This document shows positions 21,738-28,900 of a stretch of 28,900 nt of DNA, one piece after another. A program made the translations under genes and the position numbers. Source of the stretch: Sperchopsis tessellata (taxonomy: Eukaryota > Arthropoda > Insecta > Coleoptera > Hydrophilidae). The notes beneath the pieces are model-generated. The model did not search any database, had not been told where the DNA came from, and saw only the letters and a program-made list of their open reading frames with translations. Position 1 is the stretch's first letter; each line of letters begins with the position of its first letter. The DNA is taken from positions 1-28,900 of the forward strand of contig JAWQRN010000498.1 in assembly GCA_033557685.1 (NCBI GenBank), read 5' to 3'.

Positions 21738-22240
21738 GGAAAGTATCGATACAAAATGTGGTATCATTTATTGGTATCAAAATATCGATACATTTATACT
21801 TTGTACATGCCATACTTTGATGATTTCAATACCTTTATAATACAATATTTTTGATAATTATATGCTCTCAATAATTTGGGTAATTTTATATACTTAAATA
21901 TTTCAATATGTTTATTTTTGTTGCTTATATTTGTTCTTAAAATAATTTATCTATTAATGCCAACAAAACATCAAAAAGAAGTGTAATTACTAATTTACTA
22001 TAATTGATTTTTCTTAATGCGATTCAGGTTTTGAAGGAAATAGGGTATTCCGAGAAAACATAAATCATAATTTTATTATTATGATCTGTGACCATTGAAT
22101 GTGCTGAAACAGTGTTGTTAGTGAAAGAAACACGGTGTAGTAAATTTAATAATTCGATATTTTCAATATCATGATACCTTCAATACTGTGATATTTCTGT
22201 ACAGTATCAATATATTGATATTGAAAAAGTATCGATAGCC
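21738..22240. repeat. AT-rich repeat with many TATCGATA/GATATTGA motifs (possible non-autonomous DNA element)
   Basis: AAGTATCGATACAAAATG near 21739 and the reverse of AAAAAGTATCGATAG near 22222-22236 bracket a region in which GGTATCA, ATATCGATAC, CAATATCATGATACC and CAGTATCAATATATTG recur at both ends in inverted orientation. The pattern suggests degenerate sub-terminal repeats. No transposase is encoded. Confidence 0.4.
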
Positions 22241-22512
22241 AATACAAAAATTAAAGTGTCTTGCAACCATAATCTGAAAAAAACTCTCAGCGCTTCAAGA
22301 AGCAAGGAAGATACAGGTTGGGACAACATAGTGAAAAATTAAAATACTGTTTTTAAAGTTTTATTTCTCTGTAATTGAATCTACAGTAAAAAAATAATCT
22401 GAAAAATAATACTTAAGTGTACGATAAACTTATTTACACCGTAACAAACACTAAAAATAGGTAACAGGTGGATCAAGTATACTTCGATACTTAAAAAATA
22501 CCAAAATTAGAA

Positions 22513-22518
22513 TTTATT
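22513..22518 (-). terminator. Probable polyadenylation signal of COQ9
   Basis: AATAAA on the minus strand lies about 38 bases beyond the COQ9 stop codon (22556), which gives a very short 3' UTR. Confidence 0.5.
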
Positions 22519-22555
22519 AAACTACGTAGAGAAATTCATTTTAAATATCCTGTCG

Positions 22556-22591
22556 TTATCTGTTCCAATTCATTCCAAGGATATTTCTTGC
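22556..22591 (-). CDS. COQ9: COQ9 terminal micro-exon
   Basis: After TTTTTTTAG the 36 bases encode ARNILGMNWNR and TAA. This fits the short conserved COQ9 C-terminus and the phase of the previous donor. It is about 1.45 kb from exon 4. Confidence 0.85.
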   Translation of the reverse strand, partial: ARNILGMNWNR

Positions 22592-25500
22592 CTAAAAAAA
22601 ATCATGGATAGTACATAGATTTATTTATTTACTGGGCAATGATGTATTAAATGAACAAAAAATATGGGCAAAACAGTTTTCAAAAATGTTAAACACTTTT
22701 ATAAAATCTGGACAAGGCCTCAGGTTAGCCAGATCGTTAGAAATTAAATCACACGATACGAAAAAATAATATGGTTTTTGATTTATCGAAGATTTTCTTT
22801 TTCTTTTAAAAACATGATCTAGCTACCTTTCAACATCAAACAGTCATTTCAAATTGATCAGTTTATCTTAGTTTAGTTTTATCTGCTGTATTTGTGAACA
22901 TGTTTTTTTCAGTGGCTAAGTACTAGGCTACTAAGTGTGGGGTCTCGGGTTCGAGTCCCAGAGACAGTCGGCTTTTTGTGATTAAGGAAAAGTCTTTGCA
23001 GTACTCGTCTTCCGGGAGGGACGTAAAACGGTGGGTCCCGTGTTTGTAGGTAAAATGAAGACCATGTGCACGTAAAAAAACCCAATTCTAGTTGGAACAC
23101 TGTATGCAGCAAAATTCCCAGGTGAGGGTGCCTAATCCCTGGCGTCGGTGATTAGCCATAGCAGCAGAAATTGGCCAAAGTTAAATAAACAAACAAAATA
23201 AAATAAAAAAAACATGTCTCTTGAAAAAATAGATTGTGAAAATGCGTGAAATTAAATTAAGATTCAAACTTGGAAAAAAAAAAAAAAAAAAAACATGAAA
23301 TGTTAATATTAGTTTACAGTGATGCTGCTGCTACAGCAACCTTAAGATTGTGAACAAATGATTTAATCAATTTCAAAAAGTTATTTATTAAAATGATCTG
23401 GTCTTTTGAAGTTGTAAACAAAAACAAAACAAAAGTTAACGAAATAGTCTAAGCAAACAGAAAAGATTGACTATTCGGGCATTAAGTACAAACTAATACA
23501 TAATTGTTGTTGTCACAAAAAAAACTCCTTTGGTGAATGCTTTCATTTTGAAAGTTTTGGAACGTTGACTGTGCATGCTCAAAGCAGGTAGGCATAAAGC
23601 AACTCGGCAGAGTTATAATTTCTAGCCTTTTGGAATGGATCTTGCAACTTTCTTTGTATCTTAAGCCTGCCAAAGTTCTAATGACTTTCTTTTGTAACTT
23701 AAAGATAGACTCCATGTAGTTTGAGACTCCCTAAATTGTTAAGCCATATATCGCCGTGCTGTGAAAGTAAGCAGAATACATTGTGGCTTCATCAACAGGT
23801 AGGTTTTTATTACCACTTTTAGGCAATATATTGTTGACACTTTCTTCTGCTGTACCAGCCATCAACTCTATATACTGTCAGCTGTCATTTACATATGTTG
23901 ACATTGTCACATTTTATGTCTATATTTAATAGGTGTTTTTATTCTTTCAGTTCTGGGTTTTGAGATATTGAATTGTTTGCTGTATATTGATTTTTTTTAT
24001 GTATATATTGAATGGAAATAAATTACTGTTATGGTTAATACTTACTGTGATAAAAGCCGAAGAGATACCCTCTCGAGCACCGGTGGGCGTTAAATCTGTT
24101 TGGTTAAGTAAGTCATGAATCTTGATGGCTTCACCAAGACGTCTATTCAAAAACTTCCATGTTTCCTCATGCTCCGGAGAACCATCTTGTACTAAATACA
24201 ACTCTGTAGCTTTGTAAACACCGGCTAGGGCTATTCTTCGAGCGTACCAATTGAACTTGAACAGTAACAATTAATATTTGAATCTAGTGAAATAAGCAAA
24301 ATAATGTTTTTTTTTTAAATTCTTACATCAACAGATCGATCTCCTGCGTAATAACAGATGTCGTCGACCATTGTCAATAAGGTTGCCAAGGCATTAGGTA
24401 CATTTGGTGGCAGTGTCATGATAGCTATCGCTTGTGGCCATTTTGATAAATATGGAACAATCATTTCTAACCGTAATTTAACAGCTTTCTCTACAAATTG
24501 TCCTGGAATGATAGGTTTGTTTGTTTCTTGTTCCTATATATATATATAAAAAAATATTTAATTAATAACTACAACTTCTAGAAGTTATAAGTACAGACAG
24601 CGCTTGTTTAATGTACAGGGCGATTCACTATATTTTGACCCCCCCTTAACTCATTTATTATAAGTTATAAAAAAAGTTAAATTCAAAAGTTGTAGGGTTT
24701 CATCTATATTTTTTTTAAATACTACTAAAAACACTTACCTGCATAGGTCACGTGATATAAGAATGGAGGTGATTTTTTTTTAAGGGATCAGCCTGTATAA
24801 TTTTACATTTTCTTTTAGATCCTTTTTTCTGATTTCAAATATATAAGGGTTGTAGGTAAAGCTGTATTAGTTTTTGACATATTGGACCTTGAAAATGCTC
24901 TAAATATGCTTTGGCTGATCTATGACAATATTGTTTCTTTATTACCATTGTTGCTTGAAATTTGCTAGAATTATTTCGTCAAAATGGGTTACATATCACC
25001 CGAAGTTTGAAATATTTTCCCCTTATTCAAAAAACAAAATATAAAAAAGGTGCAAGAAGAGAGTATATAGCATTATACCCAAATCGCCCAGCTCCCAATG
25101 AAAACACATTTTTGAATACTTATAGAAATTTGATTACTAACAGTCTTAAAAGAAAAATGGTTCAAACTGGCCACCATTATTTAAAACACACAGTTCATAA
25201 CTTTTTCTTAAATTTTGTAGGCACTTTGAAACAGCATTATTTTTGTCCCAGTTTAATTCATAAATTTCTTCCCTAATCTTATTTTTAATAGTTTCAACAC
25301 TCTGAGTAAAATTATTATTAACTTTGTCCTTTAAAAATCCCCACAAAAATGCATCAAAACATGGTGTATGGGGGCAGTTTGGTGTTTTAAAAATCCCTGC
25401 TGTGGAAAACGACGATTCATCTGTTCTGAACAAGTTAGAGTTTTCGTCCAGTCTTTAGAGCATTTGCTGAAAAAATTCCAATCTTTTGAAAAGCCTAATT

Positions 25501-26910
25501 TCATGTTTTTTAACTTTTTTGAGATTCACGTGATGCAGTACGTAAACTACTTTCAGCATTTTCTAAAATAAATTATTTACATGGTCAAACATCTCAAAAC
25601 AGTAATCCGCAAACAGCTATCAGAATACAGATTTTACTCAGAGAGGTTTTGTTTTAAAGTAAATATTTAAACTAGGGGTGCGGAAAAACTTTAAAATTAA
25701 TTTTGGTTTTATTCTTTATATGAGTGAATTATATCATAGTTACCTCTAGTGCTACATCTTTTTTCTTTTAAGACTGTTAGCATCTCTCAAATTTCAATAA
25801 GTATCCAAAAATGTGTTTTCACTGGGAGCTGGGTATTTGGGTATACTGTCTTCTTGCAGCTTTTTTATTTTTATTGTTTTTTAAATAAAGAGAAAATATT
25901 TCAAACTCTATGTAAACCATTTTGATGAAATAATACTAACAAATGTCAAATAACAATGGTAGTAAAGAAACGATGTTGTCATAGATCATTAGCCAATGAT
26001 ATTATATATTTGAAATCAGAAGAAAGATCTAAAAGAAAATATAAAAACAGGTGTTCCCTTTAAAAAGATCCCCTCTATTCTTATATCACGTGAGATATGC
26101 AGGCAATCAGTTTTTTAGTAGTATTTAAAAAAAAATAGAAGAAACCCTACAACTTTTGTATTTAACTTGCTTTTATAGGTCTTGTAACAAAAGGGTTAAG
26201 GAGGGGGGGGGGTAAAATATAGTGAATCACCCTGTACATGTTGGGTTCATGAGTTGCGCTTAAACCTAAGGGCTACATTTACACAGTTCATGATTATCTT
26301 ATAAGTATTATTAAATCAAATTTAAATGTGTTTATTTTACTCTACTAATAATTTTCACATGAAGATTTTAAATTTCATTAAAAATTTGTGGACAATTCCA
26401 TGAAATCCTACGTGCATAATGTGTGATGACAATAGCTTGATTACAGCAAACCAAAGTTAAAACTGGGACAAAATACATTGAAGACCAATCAGGTATTAAA
26501 GCAACAGAAAATAAAACTGAAAACACTAACTATTATCTTAGATAACCGACTTATCACCTATTGAGGACATAGCGAACGATTCAAAAGATATTTTGATTTT
26601 GATAAATCTAAATACAAAAAATGAATTACCTTCTTAAGGAAGCCTAACAATTGTTTATTGGAGGATGTTTGGAAGTAATGTACCAGATCAGCACCACCTC
26701 TAGAGAACATTCCATGTGTAATTCCAGGATATCCAATTTCTTTGGCTCCAGCGCTGATAGATTCTTTCGACCATCCATGATCCTTCACGTAAGCTAGAGA
26801 AGCCTGGAGGATCTTGTCTCTTATATCTTCTTCATAAGTATCATTTGGTTGGTTTGGCTCAGAAGTTTGATTGGATATTTGCCTACACGTCACCCATATT
26901 CCATAAGTAT
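22556..26910 (-). CDS. COQ9: COQ9, coenzyme Q biosynthesis lipid-binding protein (four exons; 5' exon missing)
   Basis: Exons on the minus strand are 26910-26630, 24533-24327, 24255-24046 and 22591-22556. They give 243 residues in one frame plus two bases of the codon shared with a missing first exon. Recognisable blocks: RDKILQASLAYVKDHGW (first helices of the TetR-like fold), LPPNVPNALATLLTMVDDI, YYAGDRSVD joined across an intron to FNWYARRIALAGVYKATELY, and QDGSPEHEETWKFLNRRL. The terminus is ARNILGMNWNR. Human COQ9 is 318 residues, so about 70 N-terminal residues, including the mitochondrial presequence, are outside or unfound. Family knowledge: COQ9 sits in the mitochondrial inner-membrane CoQ synthome, binds lipid and presents substrate to the hydroxylase COQ7. 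All splice sites are GT-AG and the coding frame is intact. Confidence 0.92.
22903..23215 (+). repeat. tRNA-derived SINE with conserved central core and A-rich tail
   Basis: The A box is TGGCTAAGTACTAGG (22913-22927) and the B box a perfect-looking GGTTCGAGTCC (22948-22958). The body contains CTTCCGGGAGGGACGTAAAA and GGTGGGTCCCGTGT, a central motif I know from several invertebrate SINE families. It ends with an (AAATA)n/A-rich tail at about 23180-23215. It sits in the last COQ9 intron, antisense to the gene. Confidence 0.75.
23276..23294. repeat. Poly(A) tract
   Basis: A run of about 18 A residues lies shortly after the SINE; it may be a second retroposon tail. Confidence 0.7.
23460..23840 (-). 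mobile_element. Jockey-like non-LTR fragment in the last COQ9 intron
   Basis: Minus-strand frame 23715-23482 starts MESIFKLQKKVIRTLAGLRY and continues KESCKIHSKRLEIITLPS, the region just after the reverse transcriptase in jockey-like proteins. Upstream bases (23830-23720) give AYFHS-like and YG-like pieces of the same domain with stops. The same domain occurs at about 17800 in the large element as IFQKRAVRAL. Confidence 0.75.
24046..24255 (-). CDS. COQ9: COQ9 exon 4
   Basis: The acceptor is GTTCAAG|TTCAAT and the donor ATCACA|GTAAGT; 70 codons, phase 0. It encodes FNWYARRIALAGVYKATELY through GAREGISSAFIT. The intron before it is only 71 bp. Confidence 0.92.
24327..24533 (-). CDS. COQ9: COQ9 exon 3
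   Basis: The acceptor is TATATATATAG|GAACAAG and the donor GTTGAT|GTAAGA; 69 codons, phase 0 at both ends. It encodes EQETNKPIIPGQFVEKAVKL through YYAGDRSVD. The plus-strand frame over 24358-24549 is its antisense shadow. Confidence 0.9.
24616..26234 (-). mobile_element. DUF4817/mariner-like element with both ends derived from its 5' half
   Basis: CAGGGCGATTCACTATATTT at the left and the reversed right end CAGGGTGATTCACTATATTT are both flanked by TA. Inverted similarity runs far beyond terminal repeats, for roughly 475-550 bp. Both arms include the N-terminal coding part (ARREYIALYPNRPAPNENTF, + strand near 25055-25115, and its mirror near 25860-25800). Between the arms, minus-strand 25600-25146 encodes the C-terminal half: 'LFRTDESSFSTAGIF' with the DES catalytic block, an internal deletion, then 'FDAFLWGFLKDKV' and 'CLQNLRKSYELCVLNNGGQF'. 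The second and third catalytic acidic positions are missing or altered. It lies in a COQ9 intron. Confidence 0.75.
26630..26910 (-). CDS. COQ9: COQ9 internal exon 2 (first one resolved)
   Basis: The acceptor is TTTCATTCAG|AT, leaving two bases for a codon begun in the missing exon. The donor is AAGAAG|GTAATT, phase 0. It encodes a polar linker (NQTSEPNQPNDTYEED) and the first helices, ending NKQLLGFLKK. The first exon was not found between here and 28900. Confidence 0.85.
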
Positions 26911-26934
26911 CTGAATGAAATACATACCTAGATA

Positions 26935-27420
26935 AATTAAGAATGGAGACTGGCTATAAAAAGAGCCATGAGAAATGAGGAAAAGGTGAGATCAACCACA
27001 GTTAATCTAATACTTCAGGACTGCTGGAAGGAAAAGTATAAATCAACATAAAATTGGGGAAAAAAAAAACAAATACTATTAGACAACAACTACTTGCCAG
27101 AAGAGATAGAGAAAATAATAGACAACTAGGAGGTTGAGACAATGTTGGTAGACAGAGATCGGCAAGTTCAGAAGCAGGAACAGTTTAATAAAATAATGAA
27201 AGCAAGGGAAGAGGATCCGGAAACAGTGAAAGTGTGAAGCGGTTTAGATGTGGTACTGAGAAGGCGAACAGATAGTAAATGAGGGAAGAGAATTAAGTGT
27301 GTACGATGTGTGGAAGAAACAATGGAACATTTAGTTTTACCATGTGATAGAGTGGAAAGGTAATATGAAAGGGTGTAAGATTTTGGGACAGGCTATATAT
27401 GGATGAAGTTAGTGCTTCAA
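26935..27420 (+). mobile_element. R1-like non-LTR retrotransposon C-terminal remnant (zinc knuckle)
   Basis: Translation in shifting frames gives 'LILQDCWKEKYKST', 'NNYLPEEIEKIIDN', 'VETMLVDRDRQVQKQEQFNK' and then 'KCVRCVEETMEHLVLPCDR' (about 27295-27357). The last piece fits the CxxC...H....C cysteine-histidine motif at the C-terminus of many non-LTR polyproteins. Stops and frame changes show that it is dead. Confidence 0.65.
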
Positions 27421-27550
27421 TGAGTTATTTTAGTATATAGGACAACTACTGTTGCAGGAAAAATAATTCTTTTTAATGTTAGAATTAAAAGGAAGGACGT
27501 ATTACTATAACATGGATAATCTTAACATAGTTACTACAAATGTGTTTCAT

Positions 27551-27670
27551 TATATCTTCAGGTTTTCCAGGAGATAACCCTGTATTGGCATTTCTTCTTG
27601 CTGATATTTTGTCCTCAGTTGCAGGGGCCATTATCAAGATTTGTAGGTCTCAAAAGTGTTTGGAGAATGC
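27551..27670. mobile_element. Foldback repeat, copy E (left arm only)
   Basis: TATATCTTCAGGTTTTCCAG, GAGATAACCCTGTATTGGC and TTGCAGGGGCCATTATCAAG match the left arm of copies A and B with about 15 percent divergence by eye, then GTAGGTCTCAAAAGTGTT begins a subrepeat. The 64-codon frame here is an accident. Confidence 0.75.
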
Positions 27671-28370
27671 AGATATTAAATCTGATAAAATTCAACAATG
27701 TAGAACACTCTTGAAGATTTTATATTTTTTATAGGTAGTTATTTATGACCCATTTAGTCATCTCAACTATTCAAGAAAAAAATATTGATAAGCGAAGTCA
27801 ACAGCAATTGTCAGTCTTTGACTGAGTGTGTATTAAGGATTTTTTTTACTCAAATTAAAAATGTTCGAGGACCTAGACCACCTCACATATGTCCTTAGGA
27901 AGATTTTAGATTCATTCTCAAACTGTTGATGAACAATGTTCCTACTAATTTAATTTTTGGGGAGGGTATGCCATAAGACTCTTATTTGTCTTCACTGCAG
28001 ATTTGGCCAAACCACGTAACGTGAAACAGAATTCATAAACAGGTGTTCTGGTTAGTATGTACATCATTGGGATGTCATACACAAGAGTTGATTATATGGA
28101 TAAACTTAAGTAAAGTAAACATTTACACAGGTCAAAAAACAATTGAACTGGTTTTGTAGAGGCAGGGAATTACATGTGAAATTATATATTTGTCTATCAA
28201 CCCACCATATTTACAGCATAAATCTAACTAGGTAATTAGTAAATGGAAATGCGCATCTACTAATTCCAATTTTTTTATATCGTTGCTAATTCTTATGTTT
28301 TTTAATAATAAAAATTTAACGTAATATAATGATTTATTTATAGTTAAAATATTTAATTTTCACTAAAAAA
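27671..28370. other. AT-rich stretch, nothing recognised
   Basis: I searched the minus strand here for the missing first COQ9 exon (ATG plus a phase-1 donor) and found no convincing candidate. No repeat shared with the rest of the window was seen. Confidence 0.4.
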
Positions 28371-28374
28371 AACT

Positions 28375-28440
28375 CTGTATCCTAGGGGTAGAGCGCTTGA
28401 CTAGCACGGTTGAGGTCCTCGGTTCTTATCCTACTGAATG
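28375..28440 (+). repeat. tRNA-like sequence (SINE head or decayed tRNA)
   Basis: TCCTAGGGGTAGAGCGCTTGA resembles a tRNA D-arm/A box, and GGTTCTTATCC (28421-28431) a B box with one altered base (GGTTCRANNCC expected). The acceptor ends do not pair, so a functional tRNA is unlikely. Confidence 0.45.
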
Positions 28441-28461
28441 AAAAAACTTCCTTTATTAATT

Positions 28462-28790
28462 ATAAAGCAAAAAAGGTGAAACTGTTTCATCACTTGCAGC
28501 CAAATTTGGAATTAGCCATCAAACTGTATGTGACAACATTAAAATTGAATATATGATTCATTTGCTTGCGCTTCACAAAGAAAATCGGTACTACAAATGA
28601 ACAAGTAGAAGGTTTAATGATAAAGTAGTTTTTACCACAAAGAGTTAAAGGAAATCTAATATTAGGACGCTTATTTTAAGATTTTTTTGAAAAATTACAC
28701 GCTTGAGGCATTTAAATTTTCTTTTGGTAGATTGAAACGATTTAAAAAGAGGCATGCTATAAGGAAGTTATGAAGAATAAATATATGTAA
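28462..28790 (+). mobile_element. Pogo/Tigger-like transposase N-terminal DNA-binding region (decayed)
   Basis: 'KKGETVSSLAAKFGISHQTV' (about 28470-28530) is a CENP-B/psq-type helix-turn-helix. After frameshifts follow 'KIGTTNEQVEGL', 'KWFLPQRVKGN', 'FFEKLHA' and 'FSFGRLKRFKKRHAIRKL' (about 28715-28768), which track the second HTH of pogo-like transposases (family pattern W-L-x-R-F-K-K-R-H-G-I). The catalytic domain is absent from the window, and stops separate the pieces. Confidence 0.65.
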
Positions 28791-28900
28791 GTGTATCATG
28801 TAATATTTTAAAGAAAATGTGGTCAACAACCAATATTTCACCAGAAATATAATAAATGATGCATATCCTATAATAATATAAGTTGACATTGGTGGAGAAG

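Noticed and set aside
22909..23112. 67-codon minus-strand frame
   Set aside because: It is the reverse of the SINE body; the 'GTRTRDPTL' string is just the B box read backwards.
24358..24549. Plus-strand frame starting MSSTIVNKVAKALGTF
   Set aside because: Antisense of COQ9 exon 3, whose minus-strand translation matches the family and the splice phases.
28375..28440. Functional tRNA gene
   Set aside because: The B box has a changed base, the acceptor stem does not pair, and there is no TTTT terminator; a SINE head or decayed tRNA is more likely.

Overview
The window looks like an insect nuclear genome, most likely a beetle, though I cannot place the species. It is AT-rich, has split genes with GT-AG introns, and is packed with decayed transposons. 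Nothing bacterial or plasmid-like is present. Three host genes can be supported.

Host genes. (1) 3464-3761 (-) is the first coding exon of a TPR-like helical repeat protein; the rest was not found. (2) 5459-10440 (+) is a complete three-exon suppressor of cytokine signalling gene of the SOCS6/SOCS7 class (362 aa, SH2 domain plus SOCS box). It lies head-to-head with gene 1 across about 1.7 kb. (3) 26910-22556 (-) is COQ9, the lipid-binding coenzyme Q biosynthesis protein. Four exons are resolved, including a 12-codon last exon, and only the 5' exon(s) carrying the start and mitochondrial presequence are missing. The host genes have no obvious shared pathway.

Mobile DNA, left to right. 195-740 non-LTR reverse transcriptase tail; 780-1260 Penelope-like GIY-YIG remnant; 1330-2420 (-) mariner/IS630-type transposase split by a repeat tail; SOCS intron 1 with a tRNA-derived SINE; SOCS intron 2 with a jockey-like endonuclease fragment (itself carrying a small palindromic insertion) and a Tc1-like transposase (-); two large foldback repeats (10628-10996, 12050-12378); a second non-LTR tail at 12740-13200 and a 3'-end fragment at 14096-14260. 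From about 14950 to 19540 a single jockey-like retrotransposon is broken by three later insertions, the last a nearly complete mariner (18275-19446) with inverted ends and a TA duplication. 19742-21070 is a piggyBac-like relic. COQ9 introns hold a CORE-like SINE, a jockey fragment and an unusual 1.6-kb DUF4817-type element whose two ends are both copies of its 5' end. The right edge has an R1-like zinc-knuckle remnant, a fifth foldback copy, a tRNA-like repeat and a pogo/Tigger-like DNA-binding domain.

The strongest candidate for something under-described is the five-copy foldback family. Its arms carry a conserved two-hairpin motif joined by CGAAAC, which resembles a degenerate hammerhead ribozyme layout, plus internal tandem subrepeats. 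Family names here come from remembered protein and motif patterns, not from searches.
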